From contig CAYJMF010000045.1 in NCBI GenBank assembly GCA_964370855.1, positions 1 to 36,331 of the forward strand: a DNA stretch of 36,331 nucleotides. Direction: 5' to 3'. The position numbers were made by a program, and so were the translations under genes. Below are positions 28,861 to 36,331 of the stretch, in pieces; position 1 is the stretch's first letter, and each line of letters starts with the position of its first letter. A model generated the notes under the pieces. It did not search any database. It was not told the origin of the DNA and saw only the letters and a list, made by a program, of their open reading frames with translations. This DNA comes from JAKLKS01 sp964370855 (GTDB lineage: Bacteria; Planctomycetota; JAJSAM01; JAKLKS01).

Positions 28861-30645
28861 CTACTTCCCGCCCTTCCCCGCGTCCTTCGGGACGGTCACG
28901 ACCACCGTCGCCGTGGACTCGTTGCCGGCCCCGTCGGCGGCCGCCAGCGTGATGGTGTAGATCCGACCGGAGCCCTTGCCCGAGCGCTCCGCGCGGAGGA
29001 GGAGCGTCATGTCCCCGGTGATCTCCCAGTCCCCGTCCGTGTCCCCGTCGCCGAGGCCGTTGACGGGCTCGTTGGAGGCGACGGAGAGGATTCGCAGCGT
29101 CGGGTGGAGGTCGCAGAGGTCCGCCGCCGTCCCGGCCACGGTGACCGCCACCATCTTGTGGTTGTTCCCCTCGATGACGGAGGGGTCCGCGGAAACCCCG
29201 TAGACGACCGGGGCCGTCGTGTCCTCGATGGTGACGACCACCTCGTCGGTGGAGGTCCCACCCTTGCCGTCGGCCACGACCAGGGTGATCGCGTGGCTCC
29301 CGTCGGGGAGGGAGATCGTCGGGGCGACGCCGGTGGCGGAGCCCCCGCTCCAGGTCCAGGACCAGGAGAGGGCGTCCCCGTCCTCGTCGCCGCTGCCGCC
29401 GCCGTCGAGGGTCACCGCCGTGCCGCCCACCGCGCCCGTGCACTCCACCGTGCGATCCGCGCCGGCGTCGGCGACGGGGTCGCGGTTGGCCGCCGCGGGA
29501 ACGAAGAGCTCGCAGGACGGCGTCCAGTAGGGGTAGGTGGTGTGGCTGACGTAGCCGCCGGCGAGAAGCACGGTCCCGTCGGAGAGGAGGGTCGCCGAAT
29601 GCCCCCGGCGCACGGTCGTCATCGGGGGGAGCGGAGCGAAGGAGAGGGTGGCGGGGTCGAAGAGGTCCGCGCCGGACCCGGGCGCCTCGGAGAAGGCGCC
29701 GGCGTCGATGGTCCCTCCGGCGGCGAGGGCGCGGCCGTCGGCCAGCACGGCCAGCGACGGGAAGGTGCCCCCGGACGCGGTCGTCCCCGCGGGGGACCAG
29801 GCGTCGGCGGCCGGGTCGTAGACCTCGGCGGCGTGGATGACGGCGCCCGTGGCGTTGCGGTCGCCGCCGACCGCGAGGACCCGCCCGTCGGGCAGGCGCG
29901 CCACCCGGAAGTTCCCGCGGGGAGCGGCCATGGAGGCGGCCGCGGAGAACGTCCCCGTCGCGGGGTCGTAGATCTCGCAGAGGACGCCTCCCCTGTAGCC
30001 CGACGGGGCGCCGTCGCCACCGCCGGCCACGAGGACGCGGCCGTCGGCGAGGAGCGCCGCCGCGTGGTTCAGGCGGCGGTGGAGCATGGAGCCCGTGGCG
30101 GACCATGAGTTCGTGGACGGGTCGTAGATCTCCGCGGAGATGGCCGCGACGGGGGTGTCCGTCCACGTGGCGCCGCCCGCGACCAGGATCCGTCCGTCGG
30201 CGAGGGTGATCCCGACGTGCCCGCCGCGCGGGGTGGACATCGAGGGGCCCGGCGTGAACGACAGGGTCGCCGGGTTCCAGATCTCGGTGGAGGCGTGCAT
30301 CGTGCCGAACAGGGACCCTCCGGCGACGAGGACCCGGCCGTCGGGCAGCCGGTTCGAGGTGGTGCCGCTCCGCCCCTGGGCCATCGTGCCCGCGGCGCTC
30401 CAGGTGCCCGTGGAGGGGTCGTAGACCTCCGCCGTGGCGAGGGCGGCCCCGCTGATCGTGCCGTGTCCCCCGACGACGAGGACGCGCCCGTCGGCGAGGA
30501 GCACGGAGTCGTGCTGGGCGCGCGGCCCCGCCTGCATCCCTCCCGTCCCGGTGAAGCTCCCCGCCGGCGGATCGGCGGCCCACCCCGGTGCCAGCGCCCC
30601 CAGCAGCGCCAGCGAGACGAGCCCGTGCGTCGCGAGTGCCCTCAT
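28861..30645 (-). CDS. Secreted kelch-repeat protein with PKD-like domain
   Basis: This 594-residue protein starts at ATG 30645 (GGGAGG five bases upstream) with a signal peptide (1-23). Residues about 35-380 contain seven kelch-type blocks with the signature [LS]-x-DG-x-[VIA]-L-x-[VA]-GG (LLADGRVLVVGGHG, LPDGRVLVAGGS, LADGRILVAGGA and so on), each followed by A-[ET]-[IV]-YDP-x-x-x-x-[WF]. They should form one beta-propeller of the galactose-oxidase type. No copper-site Tyr/His set is evident. A PKD-like Ig domain (385-480, VADAGADRTVECTG ... DGSHAITLVVADGKGG) and a further beta-sandwich reach the C-terminus, ending in Lys/Gly-rich KDAGKGGK. It is paralogous to the protein at 34285-36135 over the propeller and is probably surface-exposed. 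Its place behind the kinase gene (98 bp) suggests joint expression. Confidence 0.85.
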   Translation of the reverse strand: MRALATHGLVSLALLGALAPGWAADPPAGSFTGTGGMQAGPRAQHDSVLLADGRVLVVGGHGTISGAALATAEVYDPSTGTWSAAGTMAQGRSGTTSNRLPDGRVLVAGGSLFGTMHASTEIWNPATLSFTPGPSMSTPRGGHVGITLADGRILVAGGATWTDTPVAAISAEIYDPSTNSWSATGSMLHRRLNHAAALLADGRVLVAGGGDGAPSGYRGGVLCEIYDPATGTFSAAASMAAPRGNFRVARLPDGRVLAVGGDRNATGAVIHAAEVYDPAADAWSPAGTTASGGTFPSLAVLADGRALAAGGTIDAGAFSEAPGSGADLFDPATLSFAPLPPMTTVRRGHSATLLSDGTVLLAGGYVSHTTYPYWTPSCELFVPAAANRDPVADAGADRTVECTGAVGGTAVTLDGGGSGDEDGDALSWSWTWSGGSATGVAPTISLPDGSHAITLVVADGKGGTSTDEVVVTIEDTTAPVVYGVSADPSVIEGNNHKMVAVTVAGTAADLCDLHPTLRILSVASNEPVNGLGDGDTDGDWEITGDMTLLLRAERSGKGSGRIYTITLAAADGAGNESTATVVVTVPKDAGKGGK

Positions 30646-30743
30646 TCCTGCCTCCCTTGGAGAATGCCCCGGACGCCGGATGGCGGCGCCCCTCCTGGAA
30701 AGCCGCGGTGGGGGGGAATCGGACGGGGATTCCCGGCCGGACC

Positions 30744-33614
30744 CTACCGGAGGGCCCCGGCGAGGGCGTTCTCGCGGGCCGCGTCCTCCGGCCGGCCGGC
30801 GGCGGCGTAGGCCTCGCCGAGCCGGCGGTGGAAGGCGGAGAGGGGGGAGCGGAGGTAGTAGTCGTTGACGAAGAGGAGGGAGCCGGCGGAGGCGTCGGAG
30901 GCGGTCCGGAGCCGGAGCGCCTCCTCGGCCTGCGCGGCGGCCTCCGCGGCGTCGCCGCGCGCGAGGAGGGCCCCCGCGGCGCGCAGGCGGGCCTCGGCCC
31001 GGACGCGGGGGTCGAACCGGCCGAGGGACTCGGCCTTGGCGTAGTCCTCCCGCGCCTCCGCCAGCAGGCGGTTCCGGTCCGCGGGATCCTCCTCCAGGCC
31101 CGCCATGGCGGAGCGGGCGTCCCCGCGGATGAGGCAGGAGAGCTCCGCCCTCTGCGGGTTCCATCGCTCCGCGTCCCCCGCCGCCCGGACCGCCTCCTCG
31201 AGGAGGGCCCGGGCCCCGGGGCCCGAGGCGTTGGCGATGCAGGAGAAGGCCAGCCTGCGGTGGTGGGCCGCCGTGTCGTGCATCCCGACCGCGATGGCGG
31301 CGCGGATGTCGGCCAGGGCCGCCGCCCGGTCGCCGAGGACCTCGAAGTACTCCCACCGGCGGAAGAGGACCTCGGGGTTGCCGGTCATGCCCGCCGCCTC
31401 CAGGGCGTCGAAGTCCGCCCGGGCCCGCCCCAGGCAGGCGGCCGCCGCCTCGTCCCTCTGGATGCGGGCCCGCGTGAGCCACGCCTCGGCGCGGTAGGCC
31501 GGGAAGACGGGATCCTCCGGGAAGTGCGCCGCCCCCGAGGAGTAGCAGGCGACGGCCGCGTCCAGGTCGGCCAGCGCCCCGGGGAGATCGCCCCCCTCCG
31601 CCCTCCTCCGGGCGACCTGGAGGTGGCAGTACCCCTCCCCGTGGAGGATGCGGTCGCCCTCCCCGAGGCGGCGGGCCGCGGCGTAGGTGCGGAGGGCTTC
31701 GGCGAAGCGGCCCGCCTGCTGCTGGTACTGGGCGCCGAGGTAGAGATCGGCGAGGGAGTTCCCGTTGCGGGGGAGGACCTCGTTGGCGAAGTCCGCGGCC
31801 GCCCCCTCAGGATCTCCCATGGCCTGCTTCGCCATGCAGGAGATGCGCCAGAAGCGGACGAGGTCCCGACCCTGCAGGAGGTACCCGGGCCTCCGGCGGG
31901 CGCGGACGATGGCGTCGGCGATGGACGACTGCGCCCTCTCGAACCACCGCCGGACCCGATCGACGTCCTCCGGGGCCAGCTCCGGCCGGGCCTGGCGGAG
32001 GGAGATCCAGGCGGCCACGAAGGGTGCCTCGGCCAGGTCGGGATGGAGTTCCGCCGCGGCGCGGGCGCGCTCGAAGCCCCGCTCCGGATCCCCGCCGTCC
32101 CAGGCCACCAGGGCCTCCGCCACGCCGCCGAGGGGGGCGGCTCCGAGGGCTGCCGCGTCGGCCGCCATGGAGGCGAGGACCGGCTCCCGCTCCGCCGGCT
32201 CCGCCCCCGCCTCCACGAGGTCCCGGACGCGGAGGTGGAGGGCCCAGACCCTGGCGTAGAGCGCCCCGGGATCGGGACCCCGCGCGAGGACCCGGTCCAG
32301 CTCGACCAGGGCCGCGGGGAGCTCCTTCCACTCCCGCAGGGACTGGAACCGGCCCCGCTCCGTGCCGGGACGGGGATCCCCGGAGAGGAGGGCCTCCGCC
32401 CGGAGGAAGTCGTCCATCGCGCGCGGGTCGTCGATGCCGGCCCGGGCCCGCCCGAGGAGGAGCAGGTCCTCCGCCGACCCGCGCCCGGAGTCCACGACCC
32501 GTTCCGCCGCCGCCGCCGCCTCCTCGAAGCGGGCGTCGAGGAGGCACCGGAGGGCGCGGTCCCGATCGGCCCCGGCCCGGAGGTCGTCGTAGGCCGCCGG
32601 GGCGGAGGAGGAGGGACGGGTCGCGGCGAAGGCCGCGAGCGCGAGGAGGGCGGTCGCCGACGCGGCGAGGGTCCACCGGACCCTTCGCGCGCGGGGGGGC
32701 GGTCCCGTCGCGATGGCGGGAGACTCCCCCGACATGGCGGCGCGAAGCGCGTCGGCCATCTCCCCGGCGGTCCGGAACCTCCTCTCCCGGTCCTTTTCGA
32801 GGGCGCGCAGGAGGACGGCGCGCACGGGGGCCGGGACGGCGCGGGGCCCCTCCTCGGGGAGCGGCGGCGGCGCGCGGTCGAGGATCGCCATGGCCACGGT
32901 GAGGGTGGAGGGGCCCTCGAAGGGGGGGCGGCCGCCCAGCATCTCCTGGAGGACGGAGCCGAGGGAGAACAGGTCGCTCCGCCCGTCCACGTCGGCGTCC
33001 CCCCGGACCTGCTCCGGGGACATGTAGGCCACGGTCCCGGCGACGGTCCCCGGCGCCGAGGAGAGGGGGCCGGGGAGGGCTCCCGACGGGGCCACGCGGG
33101 CGAGCCCGAAGTCGAGGACCCGGACCCGCTCCGGCCCCCCGCGCTCCCGGTCCGGGGGCTCGACGAGGATGTTGGCGGGCTTGAGGTCGCGGTGGACGAC
33201 CCCCTCCCAGTGGGCGGCGTCGAGGGCGAGGAGCACCTGGAGGGCGATGGCCGCCGCCCGCTCCACGGGAAGCGTCTTCTCGCGGAGGAGGAGGTCGCGG
33301 AGGGTCTCCCCCGCGCCGAGGTCCATGACGAGGTAGAGGAGCCCCTCCTCCTCCCCGAAGTGGCGGACGGGGACGACGTTGCGGTGCGTGATGCGGGTGA
33401 GGCCCTCGGCCTCCCGCAGGAACCGCCGGCGGGAGTCGGGATCCTCGGCGAGCCCGGGGGCCAGGACCTTCGCGGCGAAGTCCCGGTGGAGGAGGGTGTG
33501 GCGGACCCGGTAGACGACCCCCATGGCGCCCGCGCCGATCCTCTCGCCCACGAGGTAGTGGCCGCCGAGGACGCGGCCGGTCAGGGATTCGCCTCCGGGG
33601 GCGGGGGCGGTCAT
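30744..33614 (-). CDS. Transmembrane serine/threonine protein kinase with TPR-like periplasmic domain
   Basis: This 956-residue protein starts at ATG 33614, whose first bases overlap the stop of the sigma-factor gene (ATGA), so translation is coupled. The kinase domain (about 18-290) has a Gly loop IGAGAMGVVY (26-35), the ATP-binding Lys49 (FAAKVL), the catalytic loop HRDLKPAN (141-148), DFG (168-170) and MSPEQVRGD in the activation segment. The family is the bacterial Hanks-type PknB kinases. A single transmembrane helix (about 313-332) separates it from a long (about 600-residue) Ala/Leu/Arg-rich alpha-helical region with TPR-like 34-residue periodicity. It may sense periplasmic or secreted proteins. 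Hanks kinases paired with ECF-like sigma factors are common in Planctomycetota, so it may phosphorylate or control the sigma factor encoded just before it. No PASTA domain is present. Confidence 0.9.
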   Translation of the reverse strand: MTAPAPGGESLTGRVLGGHYLVGERIGAGAMGVVYRVRHTLLHRDFAAKVLAPGLAEDPDSRRRFLREAEGLTRITHRNVVPVRHFGEEEGLLYLVMDLGAGETLRDLLLREKTLPVERAAAIALQVLLALDAAHWEGVVHRDLKPANILVEPPDRERGGPERVRVLDFGLARVAPSGALPGPLSSAPGTVAGTVAYMSPEQVRGDADVDGRSDLFSLGSVLQEMLGGRPPFEGPSTLTVAMAILDRAPPPLPEEGPRAVPAPVRAVLLRALEKDRERRFRTAGEMADALRAAMSGESPAIATGPPPRARRVRWTLAASATALLALAAFAATRPSSSAPAAYDDLRAGADRDRALRCLLDARFEEAAAAAERVVDSGRGSAEDLLLLGRARAGIDDPRAMDDFLRAEALLSGDPRPGTERGRFQSLREWKELPAALVELDRVLARGPDPGALYARVWALHLRVRDLVEAGAEPAEREPVLASMAADAAALGAAPLGGVAEALVAWDGGDPERGFERARAAAELHPDLAEAPFVAAWISLRQARPELAPEDVDRVRRWFERAQSSIADAIVRARRRPGYLLQGRDLVRFWRISCMAKQAMGDPEGAAADFANEVLPRNGNSLADLYLGAQYQQQAGRFAEALRTYAAARRLGEGDRILHGEGYCHLQVARRRAEGGDLPGALADLDAAVACYSSGAAHFPEDPVFPAYRAEAWLTRARIQRDEAAAACLGRARADFDALEAAGMTGNPEVLFRRWEYFEVLGDRAAALADIRAAIAVGMHDTAAHHRRLAFSCIANASGPGARALLEEAVRAAGDAERWNPQRAELSCLIRGDARSAMAGLEEDPADRNRLLAEAREDYAKAESLGRFDPRVRAEARLRAAGALLARGDAAEAAAQAEEALRLRTASDASAGSLLFVNDYYLRSPLSAFHRRLGEAYAAAGRPEDAARENALAGALR

Positions 33615-34228
33615 TCCCGTCCCGCGGCGTCGCCGGGGGATCCCGCGCGCAGCCTCTCCCCGAGCCGCGCGAGGGCCCGATCGAAGGCCTTGCGCGCGGC
33701 GTCGGCGGTGGGGCGGCCCGACCGCTTCGCCACGTCTCCGAAGGCGAGGTCCTCGAACTCGCGGAGGAAGATGACCTCCCTCTCGTCCCTCGAGAGCAGG
33801 TCGAGGGCGGCCTTCAGGCGGTGGATCGCCTCGGCCTTCTCGGCCAGGGCCTCGGGGCCGGGATCGCCGTCGGCGGGGTCCGCTCCGCCGTCCAGGTTCC
33901 CGATGGTCTCGCCGCCCGGGCCGCGGGTCCGCCGCGCGAGGCGCACGACGCGGTTCCTCATGACCGTCGCCAGCCACCCGCGGAACCTCTCCTCGTCCTC
34001 GAAGGCCACGCGGCCGTCGCTCAGCAGCAGGATGCGCAGGACCGACTGGGTCATGTCCAGGGAGTCGGCCTGGCGGCGGAGGGCCGGGTTGAGCCAGCGG
34101 CGGGCCATCTGCCGCAGCAGCGGTTCGTAGCGGGCGTTGAACTCCGTCCATGCGGCCGCGTCGCCCGTCCGCATCCGCGCGTAGAGCGCGGGGAAGGGGA
34201 GGAGGATGGGATCCCGTGCGTCCGGCAT
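33611..34228 (-). CDS. ECF-type (sigma-70 family) RNA polymerase sigma factor
   Basis: This 205-residue protein starts at ATG 34228, with an AGGA-type site about eight bases upstream. It has region 2 (about 25-95) with the motif EFNARYEPLLRQMARRWL followed by DMTQSVLRILL, as in planctomycete-type ECF factors. Region 4 is a helix-turn-helix (about 140-190, LSRDEREVIFLREFEDLAFG, then DVAKRSGR...ARKAFDRALARL). It has no anti-sigma gene beside it. Instead its stop overlaps the Ser/Thr kinase gene by ATGA, the arrangement of ECF families thought to be activated by phosphorylation. It probably drives promoters of secreted or surface genes, perhaps including the two flanking kelch genes. Confidence 0.88.
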   Translation of the reverse strand: MPDARDPILLPFPALYARMRTGDAAAWTEFNARYEPLLRQMARRWLNPALRRQADSLDMTQSVLRILLLSDGRVAFEDEERFRGWLATVMRNRVVRLARRTRGPGGETIGNLDGGADPADGDPGPEALAEKAEAIHRLKAALDLLSRDEREVIFLREFEDLAFGDVAKRSGRPTADAARKAFDRALARLGERLRAGSPGDAAGRE

Positions 34229-34284
34229 GCGCGGGATCCTACCCCGGGCGCCTCCCGCGACCCCCCGGCGACCGGCGGCCGCGC

Positions 34285-36135
34285 CTACGGGTGGGAGAAC
34301 TTCCCCGTTCCCCGCGCCCGCCACTCCGACTCCATGTGGATGCCGTCGTCCCCCGCGACGAGCTCCACGACGGTCGCGGCGGTCGGCGGCGAGGGGAAGT
34401 CGAACCCGCTCGCCTTCACCCGGAGGGGTCCCCCCACGAGGGGGAACTCCAGCTTCAACTTGGGCAATGTCCCCCGCGGTGACTTCCACAGCAGGCGATC
34501 CTTCTTCAGGGTCCACCCGTCGCCGGTCGTGGGGATGAGAAACTCGACGGGGCCCGCGGGGGAGCCGAGCCGGAACGCGATGATCCCGGCGTCGGCGGTG
34601 AACTGGCCGTCCGGGGACAGCTCCCCGAAGGCGACGTCGGCCCGGAAGGCCAGCCTGTCCTTCAGGGGCTTCACGGAGTCGGTGACGGAGCCCTTCGCCT
34701 CGAGCAGGGAGAGGGTGGACTCCGTCCGGGCCGACGCCTCGCCGGTCCACGCCGACGCCCCGAAGTCACTGACGGCCCGCAGGCGGTAGCGGTGGACCGT
34801 CGCCGGGGGGAGCCCGGAGTCGGTGTGGGAGGTCGCGCCGGGCTCGAGGGTGGCGGCGGGGGCGAAGTCCCCGCCTTCCAGGGCGCGCTCGAGCTCGAAG
34901 GAGACCCCGCCGCCGCCGGCGTGCGTCCAGGCCAGGGAGATCGCGGACGCCCCGGTCCCCGTGACCTCGAACCCCTCGGGGGCCGCGGGCGGCACGCCGG
35001 GCGTGAAGATCGCGCAGTCGGCGGTCCAGTAGGGGTAGGTGGTGAAGTTGGTGTAGCCCCCGGCGACGAGGACGGTCCCGTCGGCGAGGAGGGTCGCCGA
35101 GTGGCCGAGGCGCACGCCGGGCATCGGTGAGAGGGGAGAGAAGGCGCCGGTGACCGGATCGAAGACGTCGGCGAGATCGCAGGGAGCGTCGGCCAGGGCC
35201 TGTCCGCCCGCGGCCAGGGCGCGGCCGTCGGCCAGCACGGTCAGGGTCGGCAGGGTGCCGCCGCTCCCGGTCGTCCCCGCGGAGGTCCAGGCGTCGGTCC
35301 CGGGGTCGTAGATCTCCGCTTCGTGGACGGGGGTCCCCGTGGCGTTCTTGTTCCCCCCCACCGCCATGACCCGGCCGTCCCCGAGGAGCGCCAGGGCGTG
35401 GTTCCCGCGCTTCGCGGCCATGGAGGCCGCCGCCGAGAAGGTCCCCGCGGCGGGGTCGTAGATCTGGCAGCCGGTGGTCCCCTTGAACTGGGCGGGGGAG
35501 CCGCCGTCGCCGCCGGCCACGAGGACCCGCCCGTCGGGGAGGCGCACCGCCGCGTGGTTCGCGCGGGCCTGGACCATGGCGCCGGTCGGGCTCCACGAGT
35601 TCGAGGCAGGGTCGTAGATCTCCGCGGACCCGATGGCCGGGGGGTTGGCCGTGACGCTCATGCCGCCGGCCACGAGGACCCGGCCGTCGGTCAGGGTGAC
35701 GGCGACGTGGCCTCCCCTCGCCACGGACATGGAGGGGCCCGAAGAGAAGGAGAGGGTCTCCGGATCCCAGATCTCCGTGGAGGAGAACATGGGGGCGAGG
35801 CTGGAGCCCCCGGCGACGAGGACCCGCCCGTCGGGAAGGAGGCTCGCGGTGGCGCCGCCGCGGCCGGTGGACATCGTGCCGGCGGCGCTCCAGGTCCCGG
35901 CCAGGGGATCGTAGACCTCCGCGGTGGCGAGGGAGCTCCCGTCCCCCGTCCCGTGGCCCCCGACGACGAGGACGCGGCCGTCGGCCAGGAGGACCGATGC
36001 GTGGTTGCTCCGGGGGCCCGTCGCCAGCGGGCCCGTGGCCGAGAACTCGTCCGCCGGCGGATCCTCCGCCAGGCCCGCCGCCAGCACGAACATCACCGCC
36101 GCCGCCGCGAGTCCCGCCGACCTGAGTCCGATCAT
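34285..36135 (-). CDS. Secreted kelch-repeat protein with Fn3 and lineage-specific C-terminal domain
   Basis: This 616-residue protein starts at ATG 36135 (GGAGAAG seven bases upstream) with a signal peptide (1-23). Residues about 30-375 carry seven kelch blocks (LLADGRVLVVGGHG, LLPDGRVLVAGGS, LTDGRVLVAGGM and so on) very close to those in the 28861-30645 protein. An Fn3 domain (382-470, PEGFEVTGTGASAISLAWTH) follows, then a C-terminal domain of about 145 residues ending GTGKFSHP that resembles the end of the SBBP protein at 14949-18086. The gene has its own upstream flank and is first in the leftward block before the sigma factor (56 bp gap). Predicted location: surface or secreted. The function is unknown, though kelch propellers often bind polysaccharide or protein. 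Confidence 0.85.
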   Translation of the reverse strand: MIGLRSAGLAAAAVMFVLAAGLAEDPPADEFSATGPLATGPRSNHASVLLADGRVLVVGGHGTGDGSSLATAEVYDPLAGTWSAAGTMSTGRGGATASLLPDGRVLVAGGSSLAPMFSSTEIWDPETLSFSSGPSMSVARGGHVAVTLTDGRVLVAGGMSVTANPPAIGSAEIYDPASNSWSPTGAMVQARANHAAVRLPDGRVLVAGGDGGSPAQFKGTTGCQIYDPAAGTFSAAASMAAKRGNHALALLGDGRVMAVGGNKNATGTPVHEAEIYDPGTDAWTSAGTTGSGGTLPTLTVLADGRALAAGGQALADAPCDLADVFDPVTGAFSPLSPMPGVRLGHSATLLADGTVLVAGGYTNFTTYPYWTADCAIFTPGVPPAAPEGFEVTGTGASAISLAWTHAGGGGVSFELERALEGGDFAPAATLEPGATSHTDSGLPPATVHRYRLRAVSDFGASAWTGEASARTESTLSLLEAKGSVTDSVKPLKDRLAFRADVAFGELSPDGQFTADAGIIAFRLGSPAGPVEFLIPTTGDGWTLKKDRLLWKSPRGTLPKLKLEFPLVGGPLRVKASGFDFPSPPTAATVVELVAGDDGIHMESEWRARGTGKFSHP

Positions 36136-36331
36136 GGTTCTTCTCCGTGGAGGTTGCCCCGTGAACACCATTCCACCGCGCCCCTCAACGAGAAGCCGCG
36201 GCGCGGCGGAACCGGACGGGAATGCGGGAACTCCGACCGGCGGGGGCAGCGGGGGGGGGGGGGGGGGGGCCCCCCGCCCCCGGGGCCCCGCCCCCCCCCC
36301 CGGCCCCGGGGGGGGGGGGGGGGGATACACC
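36136..36331. other. Right edge: promoter region followed by low-complexity poly-G/C
   Basis: Bases 36136-36250 are the upstream flank of the kelch gene and must contain its promoter, but no clear -10/-35 is seen. From 36251 to 36324 the sequence is almost only G and C runs (20 G, then alternating C/G runs), which is not credible as genomic sequence and probably marks a contig end. Confidence 0.7.

Noticed and set aside
1..36331. CRISPR array or toxin-antitoxin locus
   Set aside because: No regularly spaced direct repeats with unique spacers, no Cas-like protein, and no pair of small overlapping genes with toxin features were found.

Overview
The window is a very GC-rich (clearly above 70% by eye) bacterial chromosome segment. 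It is probably from a draft or metagenome assembly: there is a 10-N scaffold gap at 28803-28812 and several improbable poly-G/poly-C blocks (about 2541-2610, 10618-10700, 28643-28661, 36251-36324). The gene content suggests a Gram-negative with a large periplasm. It includes multiheme cytochromes, large secreted SBBP, kelch, PKD and Fn3 proteins, an ECF-type sigma factor overlapping a Ser/Thr kinase gene, and single-gene hypotheticals. Planctomycetota is my best guess, with Acidobacteriota or Myxococcota-like lineages as alternatives. No marker gene settles it.

Region 1 (1-8893) is a respiratory electron-transfer locus built as two divergent operons around a 428-base intergenic region. Leftward runs an octaheme, membrane-anchored cytochrome c, a HybA-type ferredoxin (frame disrupted by a G/C block) and a HybB/NrfD-type quinone-interacting membrane subunit. 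Rightward run two overlapping genes, each fusing a periplasmic multiheme cytochrome c (11 and 19 hemes) to a C-terminal di-heme-type cytochrome b membrane domain, reminiscent of Geobacter CbcL. In all there are 38 CXXCH motifs, four predicted Fe-S clusters and three quinone-type membrane modules. The 19-heme protein looks like the 11-heme protein plus a duplicated 8-heme block. I infer a menaquinone/periplasm electron-exchange system; donor and acceptor cannot be read from the sequence.

Region 2 (8900-20404) holds large secreted or envelope proteins: a carboxypeptidase-regulatory-domain protein, a three-part beta-lactamase/TraB-like/jelly-roll fusion, an SBBP-repeat/Fn3 protein, and a two-gene operon of a small secreted protein and a matrixin-type zinc metalloprotease.

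Region 3 (20453-28551) reads almost entirely leftward and is accessory in character. It contains a SAM methyltransferase, several unrecognised membrane or anchored proteins (one frameshifted), two membrane proteins with an identically spaced N-terminal zinc ribbon, a membrane-tethered dual-specificity phosphatase and a lipoprotein. The gene-poor spacers carry related hairpins, a diverged direct repeat (copies at 25311-25435 and 27614-27738) and a degenerate tRNA 3' half. The repeat pair brackets a 2.3-kb three-gene segment, so I flag it as a possible mobile or duplicated cassette.

Region 4 (28861-36135) is one leftward block: a kelch/Fn3 secreted protein, an ECF-like sigma factor, a translationally coupled Ser/Thr kinase with a TPR-like periplasmic part, and a second, paralogous kelch protein with a PKD tail. 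The sigma factor-kinase pair sits between the two kelch paralogues and may control them.
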